A stretch of 64,000 bases of DNA from Gammaproteobacteria bacterium Ga0077536 (GTDB lineage: Bacteria > Pseudomonadota > Gammaproteobacteria > Ga0077536): contig LNEL01000049.1 of assembly GCA_001464935.1 (NCBI GenBank), forward strand, positions 84,354 through 148,353. The letters are read 5' to 3'. Position numbers and translations under genes: made by a program. The notes under the pieces are model-generated. The model ran no database searches. It was not told the origin of the DNA and worked only from the letters and a program-made list of their open reading frames with translations. This document shows positions 24,428-32,644 of this stretch, piece after piece (position 1 is the stretch's first letter; each line of letters begins with the position of its first letter).

Positions 24428-24739
24428 GTGAGCAGCGGCCCTTCGGCCGGGCCGCAGCGCGTCACCTGGATCTACTCCCTGTCGCACGCCGACCTGCGGC
24501 GGCTGATCCCCCGGCTGGTCGCGCCGGCCGAGACCGCACTCGAACCTGCCTGCATCACGGTCAGCTATCCGGACGGGCGCGGGCTCCGCGTCGAGCTCGA
24601 CGCCGAAACCGAGCGCCGCCTGGGCTCGTTCCGCCTCAAGTCGACCGCGTTCACCTTCGTGTTCGACGGCTGGACGGCCGCGCAGATTTCAGCCTTTCTG
24701 GCGCATTGCACCCGGGGCCTGCAACAGGGCGGCGGCTGA
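24428..24739 (+). CDS. Uncharacterised small protein ending the aor operon
   Basis: I do not recognise this 103-residue protein. The likely start is GTG 24428, preceded closely by CAGG and only four bases after the MoaD-like stop. The core begins TWIYSLSHADLRRLIPRLV, has a beta-rich middle with ITVSYPDGRGLRVELDAETERR and ends in a Gly-rich tail (QQGGG). It has no signal peptide and no membrane segment, so it is probably cytoplasmic. The tight spacing ties it to the tungsten enzyme operon. It could be an assembly, insertion or sulfuration factor for AOR, but nothing in the sequence proves that. Confidence 0.65.
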   Translation: MSSGPSAGPQRVTWIYSLSHADLRRLIPRLVAPAETALEPACITVSYPDGRGLRVELDAETERRLGSFRLKSTAFTFVFDGWTAAQISAFLAHCTRGLQQGGG

Positions 24740-25018
24740 GCCGGCCTCAAGTTGGTGCGCGAACGTCCGATAACGGTGTTGCATGTGGACCACAGCCTGC
24801 GTCCTTCAGGGGCAAATCTGTGGTATTTTTTACTGCAAAGTTCTTGCTTCGATGGGTTGGTTGGTCTATGGTTGCCACGCAATCATTTGCGATACCTGCG
24901 GGTGCATCAAGAACACTCCACCCGCCTGAGCATCGGCGAGAACTGTAGGGGAGCCGGCCAGCTCGGCGCGTGGGATACAGCAAATGAGGCGTTCAGATCC
25001 TTGAGTTAGGAGGAAGTA
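24740..25018 (+). other. Intergenic region upstream of the porin gene
   Basis: This 279-base gap is less GC-rich than its surroundings. A possible sigma-70 promoter is TTGCTT at 24844-24849 and TATGGT at 24867-24872 with a 17-base spacer, which would give a leader of about 140 bases. The porin ribosome site at the right end (TTAGGAGGAAGT) is nearly perfect. No terminator for the aor operon could be identified. Confidence 0.35.
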
Positions 25019-26371
25019 ATGGCTAATCAATTCAATAAGACAAAAATTGCATCAGCGGTCGCCGCGGTCGTTCTCGGCCTGGGCCTCACCTCTGCTGCGA
25101 ACGCAGTCGTCGTAGTCGGCGGCGACAACGGCTGGGAAGTCAGCTTCGATGGCAACATCAATGCGTTCTATGTAATGAGCGATAACGATGCCGGGTACGA
25201 TAGCCTCGGCTTGGTAAACGGACCCTCTGCTGGTGGTGTGTTCAACCGCGCTGGCCATAGTCCGTCCGAAGATGTCAGCCGAGTGACATCCGGCTTTTTG
25301 CCTGCGTTCTTTTCGTTCAATGTGAAGAGTCCGACCGTCAATGGCTTGACCGCGACGGGCCGCTTCAGCTTCGCACCGACGATCAACAATGCGACGACGA
25401 AGGACCAGCTGCACGCCCCGGGTAACCTCGACGGTAGTGGTGCTGCCCTGCAGGGCGCCACGCTGGATACTCGTGAAGTAGTGGTGAACGTCGATGGTGG
25501 CTTCGGTACCGTCAGCTTCGGTCGTACGCTGTCGATCTTCGGCCGCCAGGCAATCCTCAATGACATGACATTGTTCGGTGTCGGCATTGGTAATATGGAT
25601 GGCGCCGGTGTCACCGCCGGCCGCGTTGGTCGTGGTTACTACTGGCCGAGCTTCAATGCCCGCTTCGCGTACAAGACGCCGGTGTTCTCTGGCTTCCAAG
25701 CCGAATTTGGCCTCTATGATCCGAGCGTCGAACAGATCAATGGCGGCGGTAGAACTGGCATCCTCGATCAGACCGATACGCCGCGCTTTGAAGGCGAGCT
25801 TACCTACGCCACCACCTTTGCGAACGGCAGCTTCAAGGCCTGGGTTGACGGCTTATGGCAGGATCTCGAAAGCACCTCGATCACCGCGACCAACGACGCA
25901 ACAGTCGCGGCGTGGGGCATCGGTGCAACGGGGTCGTTCATGGGCTTTGCGCTGACCGGCTACTTCTATGACGGCGAAGGACTCGGCCGTTCGCTGCAGT
26001 TCGCTGGTGGTACCGCGTGTAACGCGGCCGGCACGCTGTGCGAAGAAGCCGAGAACGATGGTTACTACGTCCAGGGCACCTACACCTTCAGCGGCAAGAC
26101 GAAGGTCGGTGCAAGCTATGGCGAGTCCACCCAGGATGCGTTCAGCAGCGCCGCGATGATTGGCGGGCTCCAGCATGCGTTCGACAATCAGGACGTCGAA
26201 CTCAACATGTGGACGGTCGGCGTCTACCATGATGTGAATTCATGGCTGAAGCTGATCGCGGAGTACAGCGCGTCGGAAAACGACTACTCGGCTAACGCCG
26301 GCGTAGGCGGCGGTAACGCAGGGTCGACCGAATCTGACACGTTCAGCCTCGGTACTTTCTTCGTCTGGTAA
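25019..26371 (+). CDS. Outer-membrane porin
   Basis: A 450-residue beta-barrel protein with a signal peptide (about 1-29, ending ANA). It has many alternating polar/aromatic strands, a GEVSF/GTVSFGRTLS-like constriction region and a terminal SLGTFFVW with the final Trp. It resembles the Gram-negative general porin superfamily, though no specific family is recognised. It has a very strong ribosome site (AGGAGG), A/T-ending codons (GGT, GCT, CTT) more often than neighbouring genes, and its own terminator at 26403-26431. These are the marks of a highly expressed gene. Its place between the AOR and PQQ genes suggests entry of small alcohols or acids (inference). Confidence 0.85.
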   Translation: MANQFNKTKIASAVAAVVLGLGLTSAANAVVVVGGDNGWEVSFDGNINAFYVMSDNDAGYDSLGLVNGPSAGGVFNRAGHSPSEDVSRVTSGFLPAFFSFNVKSPTVNGLTATGRFSFAPTINNATTKDQLHAPGNLDGSGAALQGATLDTREVVVNVDGGFGTVSFGRTLSIFGRQAILNDMTLFGVGIGNMDGAGVTAGRVGRGYYWPSFNARFAYKTPVFSGFQAEFGLYDPSVEQINGGGRTGILDQTDTPRFEGELTYATTFANGSFKAWVDGLWQDLESTSITATNDATVAAWGIGATGSFMGFALTGYFYDGEGLGRSLQFAGGTACNAAGTLCEEAENDGYYVQGTYTFSGKTKVGASYGESTQDAFSSAAMIGGLQHAFDNQDVELNMWTVGVYHDVNSWLKLIAEYSASENDYSANAGVGGGNAGSTESDTFSLGTFFVW

Positions 26372-26402
26372 GGACGACCCGGAGACTCCGACTCAAGAAA
26401 AG

Positions 26403-26431
26403 GGCGCATCCTTTGGATGCGCCTTTTTTTT
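26403..26431 (+). terminator. Strong rho-independent terminator after the porin gene
   Basis: A perfect nine-base-pair stem, GGCGCATCC with loop TTT and GGATGCGCC, is followed directly by a run of eight T residues. It lies 31 bases after the porin stop codon. Confidence 0.92.
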
Positions 26432-26639
26432 GCCCCCGAAAAAGCCAGGTACAGTCTTTCTGTTGCATGTCGCGATGCAGGAGTGCGGCAGGCGCTGCCG
26501 GATACCGGCCCTGCCATCTGCGATTCATCTCCGGTTTATGCCTGCCGGCGCCTGATGCACATTCAAGGTGCTGCGCCTGACTGAACTTCGATATACTTCG
26601 CGGCCTCTCAGCTGCAGTCCTCTCTATCCTGCAAAGCAT

Positions 26640-27626
26640 ATGAATCATCAGACTCGCCACCCATCCCCCATTGGCCGCACCGTGCTCCTGTGTGCGCTGC
26701 TGTGTGTCGTCATCGCTTCGGCCAGTGCAGATCTGATACCGGATATCTTCAAAAAGGTGGAGGTCGAGCGCGAAATCTGGCGCGAAGGCGAGCAGTATGT
26801 TGGCTTGGCCGCGCAGGGCAGCACGGCAGCGGCCGCTGCGCCGAATCAGCATCCCACAAAGCTCGACAGCGGCGAAGTGCGCGACGCGTTGCGGTCGCTG
26901 GAGCTCTGGGAGAAAGGCGGTCTATTGCGCGACGAGCAGGCGATGCCAGTGTTCACGCAGGGTCAGGCAGAAACCCTCGGCCGCTACCTGCCCGAAGCGC
27001 TGGCACGCGCCAAACCAGAACAGGATGCCATTTTCGTGGTACGTGGCTATGGCAGTATAGTCATGGATACACTGAAGGAGCGCGAATGGACCAGCGGCCG
27101 GGCCTTCTACGTCGATGGTCGGCTTAATGTCATTTTGGGTTCGTTCAAGGTCAAGAAGGACCGCGGGATACGCAATGCCGAAGCGGCGTATGGTGTGCTC
27201 AACAATTACAGCGACATGTACTTTGATCCGGGCACACGCAAGGAACGCTCGGCCAAGATGCCCGGCCGGGTGGTGTCCACTACCGGCGTCAGCTTCTACG
27301 GTAGCGATGCGGGTGGCCGCCCGGACTGGATCCTGATCGACGTGGCAAAGGCGGCCGTGGCCTATCGCGAAGGTTTGGTGCCGGAGGAGGAAAAGAAGCG
27401 TGACATGTCGGCCCGACAGGAAGCCGCTAAGCTTACCCTCGAGCGCCGTCAGATGCGTGAGGAAATGGCGCGCCTGCGTCAGCAACTGAAGGAAATCTCA
27501 TCGGGCGGCGCCAGTGCGCGCTCGGTCGAGGATCGTCTGTCGACGCTACAGGAACTGAAGACCAAGTCGCTGATCAGCGACGACGAGTATCAGCGCCGTC
27601 GCGACGAGATACTCGGCGACATCTGA
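26640..27626 (+). CDS. Exported protein with C-terminal SHOCT domain, function unknown
   Basis: The ATG at 26640 gives 328 residues with a signal peptide (about 1-33, cleavage after ASASA). The middle is a globular domain of unknown type (about 60-245) with IFVVRGYGSIVMDTLKEREWTSGRAFYVDG-like beta content split over residues 120-160. A charged coiled coil follows (about 260-300, ERRQMREEMARLRQQLKE). The end is a SHOCT module (about 302-328: LSTLQELKTKSLISDDEYQRRR), a short oligomerisation or membrane-targeting element. It is 11 bases upstream of the iminopeptidase gene and may be co-transcribed with it. No function is recognised. Its own promoter region (26432-26639) holds nothing clear. Confidence 0.7.
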   Translation: MNHQTRHPSPIGRTVLLCALLCVVIASASADLIPDIFKKVEVEREIWREGEQYVGLAAQGSTAAAAAPNQHPTKLDSGEVRDALRSLELWEKGGLLRDEQAMPVFTQGQAETLGRYLPEALARAKPEQDAIFVVRGYGSIVMDTLKEREWTSGRAFYVDGRLNVILGSFKVKKDRGIRNAEAAYGVLNNYSDMYFDPGTRKERSAKMPGRVVSTTGVSFYGSDAGGRPDWILIDVAKAAVAYREGLVPEEEKKRDMSARQEAAKLTLERRQMREEMARLRQQLKEISSGGASARSVEDRLSTLQELKTKSLISDDEYQRRRDEILGDI

Positions 27627-27637
27627 AGCCGCGACCC

Positions 27638-28591
27638 TTGCGTACGCTTTACCCGCTGATCGAGGCCCGCACGCGCGACTGGCTGGACGTCGGTGACGGG
27701 CATCACATCTGTTTCGAGGATGCCGGGCCGATCGATGGAGTCCCCGTGGTGTTCCTGCACGGGGGCCCGGGCAGCGGCTGCAAACCGCCGCATCGGCAGT
27801 TCTTCGACCCGGCACGCTATCGCAGTGTGCTGTTCGACCAGCGCGGTGCCGGCCTGTCGCGCCCCTTCGCTGGCTGCGACGCCAACACCACCCAGCATCT
27901 CGTCGCCGACATCGAGCGCCTGCGCGAGCATCTGAACATTCCTGCGTGGGTGGTCTTCGCCGGTTCGTGGGGCGTGGCGCTGGGCTTGGCGTATGCGCAG
28001 GCGCATCCGTCGCGTGTGCTGGGCATGGTGCTGCGAGGCAGCTTTCTGGCCCGGCAGTGCGACCTCGAATGGTTTCTGGCCGATGGTGCCGGCCGCATGC
28101 TGCCGCGGGCGTGGGCGGATTTCAGCGCGGCGTTCGTGTCCCCGACCTCGATCATCGACGAGATGCACCGCCGCGTGTTCGGTGACGACAAGCACGCAGC
28201 GCTCGCGGCAGCGCGCGCCTGGGGACGCTGGTCAGGCGAAGTGGTGTGTTTCTCGATGGACCACGGCGACACCGATCCCGAGCCGCCGGTCGATATCCTG
28301 CTCGGCAAGGCGCGCCTCGAGATGCACTACGCGAAGCACCGCTACTTCCTGCGCGAAAATGAACTGTTGACGCACGCGCACCTGTTGCCGCGTGTACCGA
28401 TCCACATCGTGCACGGGCAGCGCGACCTGACCTGTACGCCCGCCGCGTCCTGGGCCCTGCATCAGGCCGTGCCGGGCTCGACGCTCGAGATTCTGCGCAC
28501 CGCCGGCCATTTGTCCGGCGAGCCCCTGATGACGGACGCGCTGCTGCGGGCGGCCGATCGCATGTTGGAACAGATTGGCCCGCGTGGCTGA
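27638..28591 (+). CDS. pip: Proline iminopeptidase
   Basis: This cytoplasmic serine peptidase of the alpha/beta-hydrolase fold (family S33) removes N-terminal proline from peptides. The 317 residues match the usual length. HGGPGSGCKP near residue 41 forms the oxyanion region, DQRGAGLSRP follows, and the nucleophile is in AGSWGVALGLAY near residue 110. The catalytic Asp is in HGQRDLTC and the His in TAGHLSGEP. In many homologues the nucleophile motif is GGSWG; here it is AGSWG, which keeps the Ser. It starts at a TTG at 27638 and its 3' end overlaps folP. Confidence 0.9.
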   Translation: MRTLYPLIEARTRDWLDVGDGHHICFEDAGPIDGVPVVFLHGGPGSGCKPPHRQFFDPARYRSVLFDQRGAGLSRPFAGCDANTTQHLVADIERLREHLNIPAWVVFAGSWGVALGLAYAQAHPSRVLGMVLRGSFLARQCDLEWFLADGAGRMLPRAWADFSAAFVSPTSIIDEMHRRVFGDDKHAALAAARAWGRWSGEVVCFSMDHGDTDPEPPVDILLGKARLEMHYAKHRYFLRENELLTHAHLLPRVPIHIVHGQRDLTCTPAASWALHQAVPGSTLEILRTAGHLSGEPLMTDALLRAADRMLEQIGPRG

Positions 28592-29429
28592 GGTGCTCGA
28601 ACAGCTGGCGGATCCCGGCTGCGCGCCGTTGCTGATGGGCGTGCTGAACGTCACGCCCGACAGCTTCTCCGACGGTGGCAGGTTCGCCACAGTAGAAGAC
28701 GCGCTCGAGCATGGACACCGTATGCTCGAAGAAGGTGCGTTGATCCTCGATGTCGGCGGCGAGAGCAGCCGGCCCGGCTCGCAGGCCGTGGCGGATGACG
28801 TGCAGTTCGCCCGCACGCTGCCGATCATCGAAGCGCTGCGGGCCCGGCTTGGCTGGCACTTTGCTATCAGCATCGACACGCGCTCCGTCAAGGTGGCGGA
28901 CGCGGCGCTGACTGCCGGCGCGACGGTCGTCAACGATATTTCCGCCGCTGGCGATTCGTCGATGCTGGCGCTGGTCGCCGCGCGGAAGGCCGCCATCGTG
29001 CTGATGCACATGCAGGGCACGCCGGCCACGATGCAGATCGATCCCCATTACGCCGACGTCAGCGCCGAAGTCGAGGCCTTCCTCGAACAGCGCGCCTCAG
29101 CGGCGCTGCGCGCCGGCGTGCTGCGTGAGCGCATCGTCCTCGACCCTGGGATCGGTTTCGGCAAGACCCGCGCGCACAACCTGCAACTGCTGCGCGATCT
29201 GCCGCGCTTCGTCGCCACCGGTTTTCCCGTGATGCTCGGCACCAGCCGCAAGCGCTTCATGGGCGCGATCTGCCGCGAGACGATGCCGCACGAACTGATC
29301 GGTGCGACGTGCGCGACGACTGCGCTCGGCACGGTGTCCGGCATCCGCGTGTTTCGCGTGCACGACGTGCGGCAGAACCGGCAGGCCATGGAAGTGGCCT
29401 GGGCGACGCAGCGCGAAATCGCCGGCTGA
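28575..29429 (+). CDS. folP: Dihydropteroate synthase
   Basis: The enzyme joins p-aminobenzoate to 6-hydroxymethyl-dihydropterin diphosphate in folate synthesis. At 284 residues it has normal length. Family features are LLMGVLNVTPDSFSDGGRF near residue 20, LDVGGESSRPGS near 60, FAISIDTRSVKVADAAL near 98, TVVNDISA near 118, GFGKTRAHNLQLLRDL near 195 and the C-terminal RVHDV. Starts at TTG 28575 and GTG 28584 are both possible; each overlaps the end of pip. Its place beside PQQ genes and C1-cofactor genes is unusual for folP, which more often sits by ftsH and glmM. Confidence 0.93.
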   Translation: MARVAEVLEQLADPGCAPLLMGVLNVTPDSFSDGGRFATVEDALEHGHRMLEEGALILDVGGESSRPGSQAVADDVQFARTLPIIEALRARLGWHFAISIDTRSVKVADAALTAGATVVNDISAAGDSSMLALVAARKAAIVLMHMQGTPATMQIDPHYADVSAEVEAFLEQRASAALRAGVLRERIVLDPGIGFGKTRAHNLQLLRDLPRFVATGFPVMLGTSRKRFMGAICRETMPHELIGATCATTALGTVSGIRVFRVHDVRQNRQAMEVAWATQREIAG

Positions 29430-29440
29430 GCCGGCGCGGC

Positions 29441-30592
29441 TCAGGCTTTTTCGTTCGGCGTCAGGGCGCGCGAGTTTTTCGGATTCCTGAACAGCAGCGG
29501 ACGGGCACGAACCGCCTCGATTGGCTGGGCAGTCATGCGGTCGACTTCGGCAACGAGTTGCGCGTGATGGCTGGATTTGTCGCAGACGGGGTCGGCATTC
29601 GTCGCGTCGCCCGTCATCATGAAGGCCTGGCAGCGGCAGCCCCCGAAATCCTTCGTCTTGTCCGGACAGCTCCGACAGGGTTCCTGCATCCAGTCGAAGC
29701 CGCGATAGCGGCTGAACGCCGGCGACTCGTGCCAGATCCAGTCGATCGCATGGTCTTTGACGTTCGGAAAGTCGAAGCCCGGCAACTGACGTGCGGCGTG
29801 GCAGGGCAGGGCGGCGCCATCGGGCGCGATCGTGAGGAATACCGCTCCCCAACCGTTCATGCAGGCCTTGGGGCGGGTTTCGTAATAGTCCGGCACCACG
29901 TACAGGATTTTCATCCGACCCTTCATGCGATCCTGGTACTCGTGCGCGATGCGTTCGGCGCGCGCGAGCTGCTCGCGGGTCGGCAGCAGCAATTCCGCGT
30001 TGAGCTTCGACCAGCCGTAATACTGCGTGCTCGCAAGCTCGACATAGTCGGCATCCAGATCGACAGTCATGCGGATGATGTCTTCGATCTGATCGATGTT
30101 CTGGCGATGGATGACGATGTTCAGCACCATCGGATAGTCGTATTTCTTGACCATCCTCGCCATTTCATATTTGTGCGCGAACGAATCCGTGCCGCCGAGG
30201 TAGTTGTTCAACTCCTCGTCGCTGGCCTGAAAACTGATCTGGATATGATCGAGGCCTGCTTCCTTGAACGCAGCGACTCGCGCCTCGTCCATGCCGACAC
30301 CGGAGGTGATCAGGTTCGTGTAGTACCCGAGCCGGCGTGCCTCGGCGATCAGGATTTCAAGATCCTGGCGTACGAGCGGCTCGCCACCCGAGAAGCCGAG
30401 CTGCGCCGCGCCGAGCTTGCGTGCCTGGCGCAGCACGCTGATCCATTGATCGGTGTCGAGCTCGTCCTTGTAACGCGTGTACTCGACGGGGTTCGAGCAG
30501 TACGGGCACTGCAGCGGGCAGCGGTACGTGAGCTCGGCGAGCAGCCAGAGCGGTTTACCCTGCAGCGACGGAGCGGAGCCAGCCATGACCAT
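29441..30592 (-). CDS. pqqE: PQQ biosynthesis radical SAM protein PqqE
   Basis: PqqE forms the C-C cross-link between Glu and Tyr of the PqqA peptide, with PqqD presenting the peptide. The protein has about 383 residues from ATG 30592 (ATG 30586 is an alternative). The radical SAM Cys triad is CPLQCPYC near residue 25, followed by [13 protein letters not shown]. The C-terminal SPASM region carries auxiliary cluster cysteines: PCHAAR, then [19 protein letters not shown] and DPVC. It is last in pqqA-C-D-E and overlaps the end of pqqD by 38 bases. Confidence 0.96.
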   Translation of the reverse strand: MVMAGSAPSLQGKPLWLLAELTYRCPLQCPYCSNPVEYTRYKDELDTDQWISVLRQARKLGAAQLGFSGGEPLVRQDLEILIAEARRLGYYTNLITSGVGMDEARVAAFKEAGLDHIQISFQASDEELNNYLGGTDSFAHKYEMARMVKKYDYPMVLNIVIHRQNIDQIEDIIRMTVDLDADYVELASTQYYGWSKLNAELLLPTREQLARAERIAHEYQDRMKGRMKILYVVPDYYETRPKACMNGWGAVFLTIAPDGAALPCHAARQLPGFDFPNVKDHAIDWIWHESPAFSRYRGFDWMQEPCRSCPDKTKDFGGCRCQAFMMTGDATNADPVCDKSSHHAQLVAEVDRMTAQPIEAVRARPLLFRNPKNSRALTPNEKA

Positions 30593-30845
30593 ATGCGGCC
30601 TCCAGGAACTTGTAGACGTCCTGTTCAAGATCGGCACCCGGGAACGCGGCGCTCAGATCGGCAACCAGACCGGCGACCGGCGTCTTGCCGTCGATACGCC
30701 GCATGATTTCGCCCGCGCTGCCCGACAGCCTGACCATGCCTTCGGGATACAGCAGGACATGACAGTTTTGCGCTTCCTCCCACTGGAAACGAAACAGTGG
30801 CGCAATGCGCGGGACGGTGTCGGCCGTGATGAGGGGATCAGTCAT
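30555..30845 (-). CDS. pqqD: PQQ biosynthesis peptide chaperone PqqD
   Basis: PqqD binds the precursor peptide PqqA and delivers it to PqqE. The 96-residue protein has the family pattern: [24 protein letters not shown] (split around residues 11-34), then [17 protein letters not shown], and a winged-helix end with [13 protein letters not shown]. The ATG at 30845 overlaps the pqqC stop by 8 bases. A longer frame upstream lies inside pqqC and is rejected. Confidence 0.95.
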   Translation of the reverse strand: MTDPLITADTVPRIAPLFRFQWEEAQNCHVLLYPEGMVRLSGSAGEIMRRIDGKTPVAGLVADLSAAFPGADLEQDVYKFLEAAYGHGWLRSVAAG

Positions 30846-31593
30846 GCGCGCAGCTGAAGAACGGTGGCTTGTGTTCGATATAAGCCATCCACATCGCATC
30901 GAGCATCGTCCACAGCACGTTCAGTTTGAACTGCAGAATCGACAGCGCGTATTCCTGATCGCTGCGCGTGACGAAATGATCGAGCGTGACTGCGACACCG
31001 TGCTCGACATCGCGTCGAGCCTCGCTGAGTCGTTTACGAAAATAACGGTAGCCGCGCTCGTCGATCCACGGATAGATCTCCGGCCAGTTGTCGAGCCGCC
31101 GCTGATGGATCGTCGGCGCGAACAGTTCGGTCAGCGACGAGCAGGCTGCTTCCTCGAAGCTCGCGCGGCGCGCGAAATTCACATACGCATCGACCGCAAA
31201 GCGCACGCCCGGCAGCACGCGCGTTTCGTCTTCGAGTTCGGCGCGAGTCAGGCCCACCGCCTCGCCGAGTTGTAGCCAGGCTTCAATGCCCCCGTCGGCG
31301 TCGGTGCTGCCGTCGTGGTCGAGAATGCGCTGGATCCACAGCCGTCGTGCGGCGCGATCTGGACAGTTGGCCAGTACAGCGGCGTCCTTGATGGGGATGC
31401 TCGTCTGGTAGTAGAAGCGGTTTGCGACCCAGCCCTGCACCGCCTCGCGGTCGAGGCCGCCCTCGTTCATGCGAACGTGGAACGGGTGATGAATGTGGTA
31501 GTAGCGCTCCTTGTCCCGCAGCCGACGGGCGAACTCGTCGCGTGACCACGCGGGCGCGTCGGACGGGCTGCGCTTGATGGCGAATTCGATCAA
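30838..31593 (-). CDS. pqqC: Pyrroloquinoline-quinone synthase PqqC
   Basis: PqqC performs the last step, ring closure and eight-electron oxidation of the intermediate to PQQ with oxygen. From TTG 31593 it has 251 residues, the usual length. Hallmarks are [15 protein letters not shown] near the N-terminus, [44 protein letters not shown] and SSLTELFAP. An ATG at 31674 would add 27 residues that are not conserved in the family and would read through the hairpin after pqqA, so the later start is preferred, with some doubt because TTG has a weak ribosome site. In many bacteria pqqB lies between pqqA and pqqC; here pqqB is elsewhere. Confidence 0.93.
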   Translation of the reverse strand: MIEFAIKRSPSDAPAWSRDEFARRLRDKERYYHIHHPFHVRMNEGGLDREAVQGWVANRFYYQTSIPIKDAAVLANCPDRAARRLWIQRILDHDGSTDADGGIEAWLQLGEAVGLTRAELEDETRVLPGVRFAVDAYVNFARRASFEEAACSSLTELFAPTIHQRRLDNWPEIYPWIDERGYRYFRKRLSEARRDVEHGVAVTLDHFVTRSDQEYALSILQFKLNVLWTMLDAMWMAYIEHKPPFFSCAHD

Positions 31594-31637
31594 GGACTGG
31601 TTCCGGGTCGGGGCAGAGCGGTGGGCGCCGCAGTGAA

Positions 31638-31664
31638 CCCGGGAGGCCGGAACCGGCCCCCGGG
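31638..31664 (-). promoter_or_regulatory. Hairpin between pqqA and pqqC
   Basis: CCCGGG-A-GGCCGG (31638-31650) pairs with CCGGCCCCCGGG (31653-31664), making 12 base pairs with a single bulged base and a tiny loop. It begins 18 bases after the pqqA stop codon. There is no T run behind it, so full termination is unlikely. Such intercistronic hairpins can protect the pqqA message or reduce read-through, giving more PqqA peptide than downstream enzymes. Confidence 0.6.
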
Positions 31665-31681
31665 CGGCGTTCATCACGGAA

Positions 31682-31759
31682 TCAACGGTTGTTGATGTAC
31701 ATCGTGACTTCGAAGCCAAAACGCACGTCGTCGAAAGACGGGGTTTCCCAAGTTGTCAT
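31682..31759 (-). CDS. pqqA: PQQ precursor peptide PqqA
   Basis: A 25-residue peptide whose Glu17 and Tyr21, in FGFEVTMY, are the two residues that become PQQ. The N-terminal [13 protein letters not shown] resembles other PqqA leaders. The ATG at 31759 has a ribosome site (GGAG, seven bases before the ATG). The peptide is cross-linked by PqqE with PqqD, cut out, then finished by PqqB and PqqC. It is the first gene of the leftward pqqA-C-D-E operon and lies about 85 bases downstream of a sigma-54-type promoter. Confidence 0.95.
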   Translation of the reverse strand: MTTWETPSFDDVRFGFEVTMYINNR

Positions 31760-31847
31760 GTGTGTTCTCCGGTAGAGTTTGAACTCCGTGGCTGGCCCGT
31801 TGAGGCTCGCCGCCCGCGCTGCGAAAATCGGGTTCGCGGCGCTCGAA

Positions 31848-31864
31848 TTAGATATCGCATCTAA
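31848..31864. promoter_or_regulatory. Inverted repeat over the pqqA promoter
   Basis: TTAGAT (31848-31853) and ATCTAA (31859-31864) form a perfect inverted repeat with a five-base spacer. It overlaps the -12 element and the expected transcription start of pqqA, a suitable place for a repressor. The protein that would bind is unknown. Confidence 0.4.
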
Positions 31865-31871
31865 CGTGCCA
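31856..31871 (-). promoter_or_regulatory. Sigma-54 (-24/-12) promoter for pqqA
   Basis: On the minus strand the sequence reads TGGCACGTTAGATGCG. The -24 part TGGCACG matches the sigma-54 consensus at all seven positions, and GG-N10-GC spacing to the -12 part (ATGCG) is exact. Transcription should begin about 12 bases further, leaving a leader of about 85 bases before pqqA. Just upstream three TTGAC repeats (plus strand 31874, 31884 and 31891) may be activator sites, although one could be a -35 box for a rightward promoter. Confidence 0.65.
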
Positions 31872-32056
31872 TGTTGACGGATTTTGACAATTGACGATGA
31901 AGCTCAAGAAAAACAACCGCTTGTCCGGTTCGTGCACGTGCAGGCGGCGGCCGGGCCGTGGCCGTGTCGGCGCGGACTGGTCGATTACAGCAGGCGCTGC
32001 TGAACCCATGGTTGCAATCAACCATGCTGCGGCGCGGGGCAGTTGGCCTCAACCTC

Positions 32057-32644
32057 ATGGGTGACTTCATCCGGGAGGCGCTGGTGTCCACGCTCGATGC
32101 CGCAGGCCAGGTGCACCTCACGCCGCTCGGTTACCGGCAGCGCGACGGGCGGGTGCTGCTGGCGCCTTTTCATCCGTCGCAGACGCTCGCGAATCTGCAG
32201 GCTCACGGTGTGGCAGTGCTCAATTTCATCGACGACGTCAGCGTCATCGCCGGTTGCCTGACCGGCCGTCGGACGTGGCCGGTGACGCCCGCCGAACGCG
32301 TTGCGGTGCCGCGCCTCGCGCAGTCGCTCGCGCATTGGGAACTCGAGGTGATCGAAGTGTTCGACGATGCGACGCGGCCCACCTTCGAATGCCAAGTCGT
32401 CCTCGAGCGCGTGCACGCGCCGTTCACCGGCTTCAATCGCGCGCAGGCCGCGGTGATTGAAGCCGCGGTGCTCGTGTCGCGCCTCGACTGGCTCGATCCG
32501 GTGGCGGTGCGTGACGACTTCTCGCGCCTGCAGACCGCCATCGACAAGACCGCCGGTCCGCGTGAACGTCAGGGCTGGGACTGGCTGTGCGCAGCCCTGG
32601 CGCAGCACCCGCGCCACCGCGACACGACCGGCATGCGCGGATGA
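32057..32644 (+). CDS. DUF447 family protein
   Basis: A 195-residue cytoplasmic protein starting at ATG 32057 (MGDFIREALVSTLDAAGQVH), matching DUF447. The family has a flavin-reductase-like split-barrel half (APFHPSQTLANLQAHGVAVL, residues about 38-57) and a helical C-terminal half. It occurs in methanogens and in methylotrophs that use the tetrahydromethanopterin-linked formaldehyde pathway, where its exact task is not settled. In-frame starts upstream (32024, or GTG 31958) would add residues not typical of the family. It is coupled to mfnB by an ATGA overlap. The gap to pqqA (31760-32056) contains the pqqA promoter elements described separately. Confidence 0.82.
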   Translation: MGDFIREALVSTLDAAGQVHLTPLGYRQRDGRVLLAPFHPSQTLANLQAHGVAVLNFIDDVSVIAGCLTGRRTWPVTPAERVAVPRLAQSLAHWELEVIEVFDDATRPTFECQVVLERVHAPFTGFNRAQAAVIEAAVLVSRLDWLDPVAVRDDFSRLQTAIDKTAGPRERQGWDWLCAALAQHPRHRDTTGMRG

